Assembly (NCBI GenBank): GCA_002367235.1
Contig: DFBC01000153.1
Coordinates: 1 to 36,890 of the forward strand
Direction of reading: 5' to 3'
DNA: 36,890 nt
Source of the DNA: Cellvibrionales bacterium UBA3090
GTDB lineage: Bacteria; Pseudomonadota; Gammaproteobacteria; Pseudomonadales; Porticoccaceae
Numbering within the stretch: position 1 is the stretch's first letter; each line of letters opens with the position of its first letter. The notes beneath the pieces were generated by a model. It did not search any database and was not told where the DNA came from. It worked only from the letters and a program-made list of their open reading frames with translations. The position numbers and the translations under genes were made by a program. Shown piece by piece: positions 8,195-15,687 of the stretch.

Positions 8195-8211
8195 GATGTC
8201 ATAAGGACAAC
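8195..8211. promoter_or_regulatory. NorR-type binding site 2
   Basis: GATGT-N7-ACAAC has the exact GT-N7-AC core (GT 8198-8199, AC 8207-8208), with four of five arm positions symmetrical. Its centre is 26 bp from that of site 1. Confidence 0.6.
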
Positions 8212-8214
8212 ATC

Positions 8215-8231
8215 AGTATCATTATGACAAC
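8215..8231. promoter_or_regulatory. NorR-type binding site 3 (degenerate)
   Basis: The right half is a perfect ACAAC (8227-8231), while the left half is AGTAT, so only one arm keeps the consensus. Its centre is 20 bp from site 2. Three sites are usual at known NorR-controlled promoters, which supports reading this as the weakest member. A TATCAT (8217-8222) within it could be the -10 box of norR. Confidence 0.4.
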
Positions 8232-8254
8232 AAACCCAATCAAGAAAAAACACC

Positions 8255-9808
8255 ATGACGTCTACTAATTTTTTTAATGCTCTGGTTTCTATTGTTAGTG
8301 ACCTGCCCAAGGAAATGCCTGCGGAGCACCGTTACAAACGACTGCTCGATGCCTTACAACAAAGCTTTCCTTGTGATGCTGCATGCGTCTTACGGCTGGA
8401 CGGCCATATTCTTGAACCTCTAGCTGTTGCTGGATTAAGCGATGACACGATGGGCCGACACTTTGCGGTGGAAGAACATCCCCGCCTAGCTAACTTGCTA
8501 CACTCCAGAGAACCCGTCCGATTCCCTTCCGACTCAGAACTCCCCGACCCCTATGATGGATTGGTGGAAACCAGCGACCACCTCTTACACGTACACGACT
8601 GCATGGGCGCCTCCCTCTATATAGACAATCAGCCATGGGGTGTACTGACACTTGATGCTACGCTTCCAGGCACTTTCGACAAGATTGACCCAATTGAACT
8701 GCGTGCCTTCATCAGCCTGACCGAAGCCACAATCAAAGCGGCACAGCGCATTGAAGTACTTGAGGCCCGCGTGATTAAGGAGCAACAGGTCGCTCAATCT
8801 CTGGTCGAGAGCCACAAAAAAAATGAACTTATGGGAAATAGCCCACCCATTAAGCGACTTAAAAATGAAATAAAAACCGTTGCTCAATCCTACCTAACGG
8901 TACTTATTCTCGGTGAAACAGGCGTAGGAAAAGAACTAGTGGCCAGACAGATCCAAACACTGTCATCTCGCGGTGGACAACCGCTGGTCTACGTCAACTG
9001 TGCGGCACTACCAGAAGGTATTGCTGAAAGTGAACTGTTTGGGCATATCAAAGGTGCTTTTTCTGGCGCGACAACCAACCGTTCAGGAAAATTTGAGCTC
9101 GCGGATGATGGCACACTCTTTCTGGATGAAATTGGCGAACTACCTCTCACCATACAAGCAAAATTATTACGCGCACTTCAAAGCGGAGAGATTCAGCGAG
9201 TTGGTAGTGACACCCACATCGAAGTAGATGTACGGGTTATTGCTGCCACAAATCGAGACCTGCAGCAGGAGGTCGCCAGAGGACGCTTTCGTGCCGATCT
9301 ATATCACCGCCTATCTGTCTATCCAATTCATGTTCCCCCACTCAGAGAGCGAGGCAATGACGTACTATTACTCGCTGGACACTTTCTGGAAATCAATCAA
9401 CGTCGCTTTGGGGTAAAAAGGCTACGATTAGCGCCTAAGGCAAAAAAAATACTACTAGATTACAACTGGCCAGGGAATGTACGGGAATTGGAGCACCTAC
9501 TAAGTCGAGCCACATTAAAAGCTACAGCGGATCAGGGGCGCGATTTACACAGCATCATTATTGAACCCCAATACTTGGACATTAACGTACAACACACACC
9601 TGAAGAGAGTGACGCCCCCCCTGCGCCCACCCAACCAAATCTAATTCCAAGCGAAGGCATTACACTAAAAAATGCCGTAGACCAATTCCAACAAGAGTTA
9701 ATTGCTGACAAACTACAAACTCATAATGGAAATTTAGCTGCGGTGGCCCGAGACTTAGGTATAAATCGTAGTAATTTATATCGACTATTAAAGCGTCTTT
9801 CATTGTGA
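8255..9808 (+). CDS. norR: NorR, NO-responsive sigma54 activator
   Basis: NorR binds NO at a mononuclear iron in its N-terminal GAF domain, which releases a central AAA+ domain to open sigma54 promoters. The 517-aa product has the GAF domain (about 15-165) with the conserved HPR, PVRFPSDS, LPDPYDGL and VHDCMG segments seen in NO-sensing NorR. The AAA+ domain has Walker A GETGVGKE (220-227) and Walker B FLDEIGEL (near 290). A C-terminal Fis-type helix-turn-helix spans about 492-515. The sigma54-contact loop reads GAFSGA (267-272) instead of GAFTGA. It is divergent from norC, and its own upstream region contains the predicted NorR sites, which suggests autoregulation. Confidence 0.95.
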   Translation: MTSTNFFNALVSIVSDLPKEMPAEHRYKRLLDALQQSFPCDAACVLRLDGHILEPLAVAGLSDDTMGRHFAVEEHPRLANLLHSREPVRFPSDSELPDPYDGLVETSDHLLHVHDCMGASLYIDNQPWGVLTLDATLPGTFDKIDPIELRAFISLTEATIKAAQRIEVLEARVIKEQQVAQSLVESHKKNELMGNSPPIKRLKNEIKTVAQSYLTVLILGETGVGKELVARQIQTLSSRGGQPLVYVNCAALPEGIAESELFGHIKGAFSGATTNRSGKFELADDGTLFLDEIGELPLTIQAKLLRALQSGEIQRVGSDTHIEVDVRVIAATNRDLQQEVARGRFRADLYHRLSVYPIHVPPLRERGNDVLLLAGHFLEINQRRFGVKRLRLAPKAKKILLDYNWPGNVRELEHLLSRATLKATADQGRDLHSIIIEPQYLDINVQHTPEESDAPPAPTQPNLIPSEGITLKNAVDQFQQELIADKLQTHNGNLAAVARDLGINRSNLYRLLKRLSL

Positions 9809-9877
9809 CACCTGCCAATAATACCAACACTCCTCACCCAGATGATCAAACACCATCTCTAAGATAGGTTAAGCCCT

Positions 9878-9894
9878 CTTAAGATAGCCTTAAT
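9878..9894 (+). promoter_or_regulatory. PmrA-box-like direct repeat upstream of cptA
   Basis: CTTAAG-ATAGC-CTTAAT exactly matches the published PmrA box pattern YTTAAK-N5-YTTAAK. A third TTAAG lies at 9869-9873, about one helical turn upstream. A TAGGAT (9905-9910) 10 bases downstream could be the -10 box, the spacing expected for an OmpR-family class II activator. The cptA start codon is at 9938. Salmonella cptA is a known PmrA target. Whether this organism has PmrA cannot be seen here. Confidence 0.5.
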
Positions 9895-9937
9895 AAAGCC
9901 CCTGTAGGATGCAAGGTCTTAGCTCTTATTTATTATT

Positions 9938-11731
9938 ATGGCTGAACCTAATATGCGCGCATTCGCTCAACGCCACCCCCTTTTATGGGTATATTTATTC
10001 TTCCTGTACTTCTCCCTTACTTATCAAGTATTGGTGTACTCGTCTGGTATGGCAGGTGGCGTGGGTCTTCGGGACTCTCTATTAATGAGTAGCCTATGGT
10101 TGATTCCGATCTTACTGTTCCCAGCAAGAATTAAGCTGATCACAACAATTATTGGAACAGTGCTATGGCTGGGCTCTCTGGCCAGCATCGGATACTGGTT
10201 AATCTACGGGCAGGATTTTTCCCAAAGCGCTATTTTTATTATTTTTGAATCAAACCCGACCGAGGGGAGTGAGTTTATTCAGTCCTACCTGCACGGGTGG
10301 CATGTGCTGGTTTTTGCCGTCTACAGTGCCGTTGCCCTGCTTCTCTGGCGGCTCATACCCCGTTTGACGCTAGCACCAAAATGGCGCTATACCTACGCGG
10401 CTATATTTCTATTGGTGGTGGGCTGGCCATTCCTAGGCACGCTGATTCAACAGAATAATTTTACAATGGCACGTTACCACCTACTCTCTCGACTGGAGCC
10501 CACGACGCCCTGGAACCTGGTCGTCGGGTACATTCGATATCGGACTCAACTAGAAAACATGGAATCGCTACTCGCAGATAATCATCGTTTGCCCCCGCTA
10601 AAAAATCTTGAACTCGACACAGTCGACATGCCCGACACGCTGGTTTTGGTCATAGGCGAATCAACCAACCGGCAACGAATGAGTCTCTACGGATACCCCA
10701 GAGCAACGACACCCCGACTCGATGCCATGAGAGACGAACTCACGGTGTTTAACAATGTCATTACCCCAAGGCCCTATACCATTGAGGCCTTACAGCAAGC
10801 GCTGTCATTTGCCGATGAGAAAAATCCCAATGCTTTTTTTGATCAGCCCACGTTGCTGAATATGATGAAACAGGCCGGCTACGAGATCACCTGGATCACC
10901 AACCAACAAACACAAACCCGGCGAAACACAATGCTGACCACGCTATCTCAACTGGCAGATCATCAGGTTTATCTCAACAATAATCGTCAGCAGAACGCCA
11001 GCCAATATGACGGTGTGGTTTTACAGCCATTTGCCGAGGCCCTCAAAGAACCCGACACAAAAAAAATGATTGTGATCCACCTGCTGGGGGCTCACCGGAA
11101 ATATGACTACCGCTACCCAGAAAACTTTGAGACATTTGTCGATAACACAAATCTTCCACACCGGGTCAGTGAGAACAATCTGGAGGAGTACAACAGTTAC
11201 GATAATGCAGTTCTCTACAACGATTACGTGGTCACCGAACTCATTGAGAACCTTCGAAAAAATAACAATAAGGCCTTATTAGTCTATCTATCCGACCACG
11301 GTGAAGAAGTTTTCGACTATGTCGAAAAACCGTTTTGCGGGCGAAATGAAGATGCACCCACACCGGCCATGTATACGGTACCCTTTATGGCATGGGCCTC
11401 CCCTGAATGGAAAAAGAGTGGCCACGCCCAACAGTGGCACGCCTACACCGACCGTCCATTCACGAGCTCCGACCTGATCTACACGCTGCCCGATATGATA
11501 GGCCTCAGTTTTGATGGTATGGATTCAACTCGCAGTTTGGTCTCAGAGAGTTTTGTCTCACGACAACGATGGATAGGCAATCCGAATAGACCCAAGACAT
11601 TAACAGACTATGACAACATCGCACACTCCAGTACCGGAGCGCCCTCAAAAACCAGCGTGTTTAATCGTGACAACCTTGTTAAGCGCAAACAACAGGGCAC
11701 ACCGACACCAACCGTTAAATTAACGTTCTAA
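9938..11731 (+). CDS. cptA: CptA/EptC-type phosphoethanolamine transferase (lipid A core)
   Basis: CptA moves phosphoethanolamine from phosphatidylethanolamine to the phosphate on heptose I of the lipopolysaccharide core, on the periplasmic face of the inner membrane. The 597-aa protein tracks E. coli CptA along its length. It has an N-terminal membrane domain of about five helices (15-170) including GLRDSLLMSSLWLIP, then a sulfatase-fold domain. Visible catalytic parts are VIGEST (Glu241), the presumed nucleophile Thr281 in RPYTIE, and the metal-binding LSDHGEEV. A longer, polar C-terminal tail follows the conserved RWIGNP. EptA-type lipid A transferases are related, but the GLRDSL and YGQDFSQS segments favour CptA. 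It stands alone behind a PmrA-like box. Confidence 0.87.
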   Translation: MAEPNMRAFAQRHPLLWVYLFFLYFSLTYQVLVYSSGMAGGVGLRDSLLMSSLWLIPILLFPARIKLITTIIGTVLWLGSLASIGYWLIYGQDFSQSAIFIIFESNPTEGSEFIQSYLHGWHVLVFAVYSAVALLLWRLIPRLTLAPKWRYTYAAIFLLVVGWPFLGTLIQQNNFTMARYHLLSRLEPTTPWNLVVGYIRYRTQLENMESLLADNHRLPPLKNLELDTVDMPDTLVLVIGESTNRQRMSLYGYPRATTPRLDAMRDELTVFNNVITPRPYTIEALQQALSFADEKNPNAFFDQPTLLNMMKQAGYEITWITNQQTQTRRNTMLTTLSQLADHQVYLNNNRQQNASQYDGVVLQPFAEALKEPDTKKMIVIHLLGAHRKYDYRYPENFETFVDNTNLPHRVSENNLEEYNSYDNAVLYNDYVVTELIENLRKNNNKALLVYLSDHGEEVFDYVEKPFCGRNEDAPTPAMYTVPFMAWASPEWKKSGHAQQWHAYTDRPFTSSDLIYTLPDMIGLSFDGMDSTRSLVSESFVSRQRWIGNPNRPKTLTDYDNIAHSSTGAPSKTSVFNRDNLVKRKQQGTPTPTVKLTF

Positions 11732-11732
11732 C

Positions 11733-11756
11733 CCGAGGGTAAAACTGTTTTCTCGG
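11733..11756 (+). other. Stem-loop after cptA
   Basis: Arms CCGAG and CTCGG enclose an inner AAAAC-T-GTTTT repeat, with a three-base bulge between the two helices. It begins 2 bases after the cptA stop and no U-run follows directly, so it may protect the 3' end or weakly separate cptA from the rhomboid gene. Confidence 0.4.
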
Positions 11757-11795
11757 CTGTTAAAACCTTTTCCATCTCCCAAGATCTAACGGGTA

Positions 11796-12515
11796 ATGAA
11801 TAATGACGTTTCGTTAAAAAACAGTATTTTTATAACCTCTGGATTTGTCATCTTGCTCTGGTGGCTAAAAGTTTGTGAAGTCATGTTTGGCTGGGATTTA
11901 CATTTGCTGGGCATCTACCCCCAGGCCCCTGCCGGGCTGATTGGAATTATCACTGCACCATTAATTCATGGTTCCTGGCAGCATGTGACAAGTAATACAC
12001 TGCCATTATTGCTGTTAGGCAGCATACTGATTTACGGCTATCCCAAGTCGCGTTGGTGGGCACTGGCGATTATCTGGCTACTTTCAGGTTTGGGGGTCTG
12101 GCTGTTTGCTCGACAAAATTATCACTTCGGTGCCAGCGGCTTGACCCACGGCATGTTTTTTTACCTGTTTTTCAATGGAATTCTTAGGCGAGACAAGCGT
12201 TCTATCGCCCTACTGATGGTCGCTTTTTTCATGTACGGCAGCATGTTGTTGACGATATTTCCCAGAGATCCGGGAATTTCCTATGAGTATCATTTTTTTG
12301 GTGCCTTGGGCGGCGCACTCTGTGCCATAGGGTTTCGCCACTGGGACCCTAAACCCATTCAAGATATTTTCCCTTGGGAGAGCGATGCTGAAAACCATAC
12401 CGTGCTGGAAGAGGAAGACCCAATCATAGGTGACCAATGGAAGGCTGTAGCAAAGAGCACACCGGAAGCGTCAAAAGATGCCGAGGAGTCAAAAAGTACC
12501 GAAGAGTCAAAATAA
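11796..12515 (+). CDS. Rhomboid-family intramembrane serine protease
   Basis: The 239-aa protein has about six membrane helices (roughly 12-185). The rhomboid catalytic set is present: HxxxN in helix 2 (His63, Asn67), nucleophile Ser114 in FGASGLTHG, and catalytic His166 in EYHFFGALGG. Rhomboids cleave membrane proteins within or near a transmembrane segment; the substrate here is unknown. After the last helix comes an acidic cytoplasmic tail of about 55 residues ending in repeated EESK units. It follows cptA on the same strand by 64 bases and ends 8 bases from the convergent recQ. The subfamily cannot be fixed by eye. Confidence 0.87.
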   Translation: MNNDVSLKNSIFITSGFVILLWWLKVCEVMFGWDLHLLGIYPQAPAGLIGIITAPLIHGSWQHVTSNTLPLLLLGSILIYGYPKSRWWALAIIWLLSGLGVWLFARQNYHFGASGLTHGMFFYLFFNGILRRDKRSIALLMVAFFMYGSMLLTIFPRDPGISYEYHFFGALGGALCAIGFRHWDPKPIQDIFPWESDAENHTVLEEEDPIIGDQWKAVAKSTPEASKDAEESKSTEESK

Positions 12516-12523
12516 AACGTGTT

Positions 12524-14323
12524 TTAGCAGCTTGCCAGATGCTCGTTAATCGCCTGTAAAAAGGCTGGCCCGTATTTTTCCAATTTCCGCTCACCCACTC
12601 CACCTAGTTCACCAAACTCTTCCATTGTCTGCGGTACCGCCACACACATTTCCTGTAAGGTCCGATCGTGAAAAATGATATAGGGAGGGATACCCTGCTC
12701 CCCGGCAAGCTCTCGTCGACATTCTCTTAACACTTCCCACAGGGCAACATCTATATCTTCTGGCAGAAACGTTTTGGTTAACCGCGTAGCCACTTTTTGC
12801 TTGATGTCCCGACGTAGCTCAATCTGCTCTTCAGCACGCAACAGAGGCCGACATTTTTCCTCCAGCCGCAAAGCACCAAAACGCTCTAGGTCAACACTAA
12901 GATATCCACGGGCAACCAGTTGCCGAAACACTGAACGCCACTGGTTATTATCGAGAGCCTTACCAATACCATAGGTGGGCAGTTGATGATGATGACATTG
13001 AGCAATCTTGTCGGTTTCGATACCCAGTAAAACATCGATCAGATGGTTAACACCAAAACGCTGGCCGGTTCGATAGGCGGCACTCAATGCCATGCGGGCG
13101 GCCTCAGTGCCATCCCAAGTGTTGACGGGCTCTAGGCAGTTATCACAATTACCGCAAGGATCTGACAGGGTGTCACCAAAGTAGTTTAGTAGTACCTGGC
13201 GACGACAACTGGTAATTTCACAGAGCCCCAACATGGCATTCAGCCGATGCTGCTCCGCCCGTTTATGCTCCTCCCCTCCCTCTGAATTGTCCATCATCTG
13301 GCGTAATTTGATGACATCTTGAAGGCCATAAACCATCCAGGCATTGGCATGCTCTCCGTCACGCCCCGCACGCCCTGTTTCCTGATAATAAGACTCTATA
13401 GTTTTTGGCAAATCCAGATGAACCACAAAGCGAACATCCGGTTTATCAATACCCATCCCGAAGGCGATCGTCGCCACCACGATGACGCTCTCTTCTCGCA
13501 AAAACCGGGATTGATGGTCTGCTCGGATTTCAGCATCTAAACCCGCATGGTACGGCAGTGCATGAAAACCCTGTCCCTGTAACCAATAGGCAATCTCCTC
13601 CGTTTTCTTTCGAGAGAGGCAATAAATAATACCCGCATCGGTAGCGTGCTCATCCTTTAGAAACCGTAACAATTGCTGTTTGGCATTGTGCTTCAGTGCA
13701 ATGCGATAACGAATATTGGGCCGATCAAACCCTGCAATAAACTGGCGCGCTTTAGCCAAGTCCAAACGATGGATGATTTCGTTGCGAGTGCGGGCGTCGG
13801 CAGTTGCGGTCAGTGCAATACGAGGTATTTTGGGAAAGTACTGGTGCAAGACACTGAGTTTTAAATAGTCTGCCCGAAAATCGTGTCCCCACTGGGAGAC
13901 ACAGTGTGCTTCATCAATAGCAAATAACGCGATGGGGGCGCGTTGGAGTAATGACAGGGTTCGCTCCTGATTCAGCCTTTCCGGTGCGATATACAGTAAA
14001 TCCAGTTCACCCGCTAATAACGCCTCTTCAACCCTTTTGGCCATGTTCGCATCAAGACTGGAATTCAGGTAACTCGCCCTCACCCCGACCTGCCGAAGGG
14101 CGTCCACCTGGTCTTTCATTAGGGCAATCAATGGAGAAATCACGATGCCGCAGCCCGTACGCAGTAACGCCGGAATCTGATAACAGAGGGATTTACCACC
14201 ACCCGTAGGCATCAACACCAAAGCATCGCCGCCATCGACCAGTGTTTGGATAATTTCATCCTGAGGTGGGCGAAAAGACGGGTAGCCGAAAATGGTTTGC
14301 AGGATATCTTGGGGCGAGGTCAT
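12524..14323 (-). CDS. recQ: ATP-dependent DNA helicase RecQ
   Basis: RecQ is a 3'-5' superfamily 2 helicase acting in recombination and in restart of blocked replication. The 599-aa product has the Q-motif region FRPPQDE, Walker A TGGGKS (40-45), the DEAH box (137-140) followed by CVSQWGHDFR (the aromatic-rich loop), and helicase motif VI (QETGRAGRDG). The zinc-binding Cys set of the RQC domain ends in CGNCDNC, and a C-terminal HRDC domain (about 525-597) is present. Length and order match bacterial RecQ. It is convergent with the rhomboid gene and downstream of the DUF2007 gene on the same strand. Confidence 0.97.
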   Translation of the reverse strand: MTSPQDILQTIFGYPSFRPPQDEIIQTLVDGGDALVLMPTGGGKSLCYQIPALLRTGCGIVISPLIALMKDQVDALRQVGVRASYLNSSLDANMAKRVEEALLAGELDLLYIAPERLNQERTLSLLQRAPIALFAIDEAHCVSQWGHDFRADYLKLSVLHQYFPKIPRIALTATADARTRNEIIHRLDLAKARQFIAGFDRPNIRYRIALKHNAKQQLLRFLKDEHATDAGIIYCLSRKKTEEIAYWLQGQGFHALPYHAGLDAEIRADHQSRFLREESVIVVATIAFGMGIDKPDVRFVVHLDLPKTIESYYQETGRAGRDGEHANAWMVYGLQDVIKLRQMMDNSEGGEEHKRAEQHRLNAMLGLCEITSCRRQVLLNYFGDTLSDPCGNCDNCLEPVNTWDGTEAARMALSAAYRTGQRFGVNHLIDVLLGIETDKIAQCHHHQLPTYGIGKALDNNQWRSVFRQLVARGYLSVDLERFGALRLEEKCRPLLRAEEQIELRRDIKQKVATRLTKTFLPEDIDVALWEVLRECRRELAGEQGIPPYIIFHDRTLQEMCVAVPQTMEEFGELGGVGERKLEKYGPAFLQAINEHLASC

Positions 14324-14397
14324 GGCGGCGGAGTATACCCCAACTAACCAACCGTATGATGCTCTGCTTTTATCAAGTATCCATCTGAACGAAAAAG

Positions 14398-14718
14398 CTA
14401 TTGCCGCCCCTTGTTAGCGTCATCGGTTTGGCAATTCCAACAAAACTCGAATGAGCTGGAATTTTTCTCTCCACACGATGAACATATCCAGTCCTCTCTA
14501 TCTATGGGGTCATTAAAATCTTGAATGATCGACATCGCCTGATCGTAATCAGCATCATTCACCACCCAAAGCTCCAGCCATGTGTCGTGAGGGGCCAAAT
14601 CACCTGAACCGCCCGATAAAAATTCATTTTTTAATACAACAGGAATTCCTTTTCGCTGAACAATATTTTTTATATTGCCAACTAGAAAACAATTTTCGTT
14701 GGTATAGATTAATTTCAT
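14398..14718 (-). CDS. DUF2007 protein with C-terminal RanBP2-type zinc finger
   Basis: The 106-aa protein has an N-terminal DUF2007 (putative signal-transducing) fold of about 70 residues, starting MKLIYTNEN with the typical LELWVVNDADYDQAM strand-helix segment. A short linker leads to Trp77, Cys79, Cys82, Asn86, Cys93 and Cys96. This spacing, W-x-C-x2-C-x3-N-x6-C-x2-C, is the RanBP2 zinc-finger pattern. DUF2007 proteins resemble the GlnB/PII ferredoxin-like fold, but their role is unknown. It lies upstream of recQ on the same strand with a 74-base gap, so a shared transcript is possible. No membrane or signal segment is seen. Confidence 0.75.
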   Translation of the reverse strand: MKLIYTNENCFLVGNIKNIVQRKGIPVVLKNEFLSGGSGDLAPHDTWLELWVVNDADYDQAMSIIQDFNDPIDREDWICSSCGEKNSSSFEFCWNCQTDDANKGRQ

Positions 14719-14911
14719 AACAGCACAACGTATTCCTTTATGTCCAGAAAGGCAAAACGCCTACTTTTGATTCAGCAACAATTTGCCCCGAGCGATTAAA
14801 CAAAAAAAGGCTCTTTTGTCTCACCTCAAACATGACAAAACTCACATAAAGATAACTCAGTGTAAGGATTGCGAACTGAATAACATTGAAATTGAGACAC
14901 GCCACCTAGCG

Positions 14912-14926
14912 TGAAATGACATTTCA
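14912..14926. promoter_or_regulatory. Operator-like palindrome upstream of small membrane gene
   Basis: TGAAATG-A-CATTTCA is a perfect 7-base inverted repeat around one central base. It lies 51 bases before the ATG at 14978. Just upstream, CACGC and GCGTG form another inverted repeat around CACCTA (14898-14913). No strong -35/-10 pair is evident nearby, and the binding protein is unknown. The rest of the 14719-14977 gap shows nothing else I can support. Confidence 0.4.
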
Positions 14927-14977
14927 GACTTCAATTATCAGACAGCCAAATTATTCTCTACACTGAGGTAAATTGTC

Positions 14978-15142
14978 ATGAATAACCGGAATATTGCCAG
15001 CCTCCTCGCTATTGTGTGTGGCACGCTGTTCGGTGCCTCACTAGGCATGTTTGCCCACGGCCCCGATGCTTGGATAGGCACAGCTGCAGTCTGCGCCGTT
15101 GGGGCCTGCATCACTTTAAGTGAAATGGCTCCCTCTTTTTAG
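14978..15142 (+). CDS. Small two-helix membrane protein, unknown
   Basis: A 54-codon ORF starts at ATG 14978 with GAGG 9 bases upstream. It encodes two hydrophobic, glycine/alanine-rich helices (about 6-26 and 32-48) joined by a short HGPD turn, with a basic N-terminus (MNNRN) and a short SEMAPSF tail. Three cysteines lie in the helices. It stands alone, with an operator-like palindrome before it and a good intrinsic terminator after it, so it looks like a real single-gene unit. I do not recognise a family. The function is unknown. Confidence 0.55.
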   Translation: MNNRNIASLLAIVCGTLFGASLGMFAHGPDAWIGTAAVCAVGACITLSEMAPSF

Positions 15143-15200
15143 TATGCACATTTTTTAACCAGCTCGGACTTTTTACAGAACATTGTTCTCTCCCTCGTTG

Positions 15201-15227
15201 AGGCCACCAACAAGTGGTCTTTTTTTT
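15201..15227 (+). terminator. Intrinsic terminator after the 54-aa gene
   Basis: GGCCAC (15202-15207) pairs with GTGGTC (15214-15219) around a CAACAA loop and is followed directly by eight T. An added outer A-T pair lengthens the stem. It fits the end of transcription of the small gene at 14978-15142. Confidence 0.8.
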
Positions 15228-15321
15228 ATCTCTGCCCCTTTCAGCTAACCTGAGGTTCCCCGCAGACAAAGCCCGGTCGAGGCAAAATAAATTTCAACAA
15301 GATACTTTTTGAAAAGGACTT

Positions 15322-15365
15322 TATAATGCCCGGCTACTCTTTGCACACCAGAGGATACGGGGCAT
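15322..15365 (+). promoter_or_regulatory. TATAAT box and/or structured leader before the 69-aa gene
   Basis: A perfect TATAAT lies at 15322-15327, but no matching -35 box is at 16-18 bases. Overlapping it, ATGCCC (15326-15331) can pair with GGGCAT (15360-15365), with an inner CTCT/AGAG stem between them. If TATAAT is the -10 box, the left arm would not be transcribed, so the two readings exclude each other. Either way this 286-base stretch before the gene holds signals. Confidence 0.35.
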
Positions 15366-15428
15366 TCCCATCCCACTCTTGGCTGTGTGGAATTAAAGTT
15401 CAAACACGTTGAAATTGCAGGACAGACT

Positions 15429-15638
15429 ATGGAACGCCCAGAAGTTAAGAAAGGTGACTGGATTATCATGAGAGAACACGCAGATGATCCCGGTGTTGAG
15501 GCCAATGTTTACCGAGTAGAGGAAGACGGGACATTATTTGTGGGCTATCACGCCTACAGTATTAGAACCACCAAGGCACACGCAGTCTGGGCCGATACTT
15601 TTTGGATGGTGACAGAACGTCGTAAACCGCGTCCATAG
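15429..15638 (+). CDS. Uncharacterised 69-aa protein
   Basis: The ORF opens at a GTG (15387), but the ATG at 15429 is preferred because AGGA lies 6 bases before it and the earlier part lacks a ribosome binding site. The product is small, soluble and charged, rich in beta-strand-like segments (KKGDWIIMRE, VYRVEEDGTLFVGYHAY) and aromatics, and ends in a basic RRKPRP tail. The VKKGDW...Y pattern suggests a small SH3-like or KOW-like barrel, but that is only an impression. No homologue is recognised. It is isolated between a terminator and a convergent gene, with a possible hairpin just after its stop. Confidence 0.55.
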   Translation: MERPEVKKGDWIIMREHADDPGVEANVYRVEEDGTLFVGYHAYSIRTTKAHAVWADTFWMVTERRKPRP

Positions 15639-15647
15639 GAACTGAAT

Positions 15648-15670
15648 ATAGGGCTGAAATAGCGCCCTAT
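15648..15670. terminator. Hairpin between convergent genes
   Basis: ATAGGGC and GCCCTAT form a perfect 7-base stem with a 9-base loop, 10 bases after the 69-aa gene and 18 bases after the mepK stop on the other strand. No U-run follows on either strand, so termination would be weak or need help from Rho. Confidence 0.4.
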
Positions 15671-15687
15671 TCAAACCCTAAGCCCAA

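Noticed and set aside
7891..8254. FNR/DNR-type box (TTGAT-N4-ATCAA) in the norC/norR gap
   Set aside because: Both strands were read; half-sites occur but none with the right spacing and partner.
14789..14825. GAGC...GCTC-TTTT as a terminator in the 14719-14977 gap
   Set aside because: Only a four-base stem with a 16-base, A-rich loop; too weak to call.
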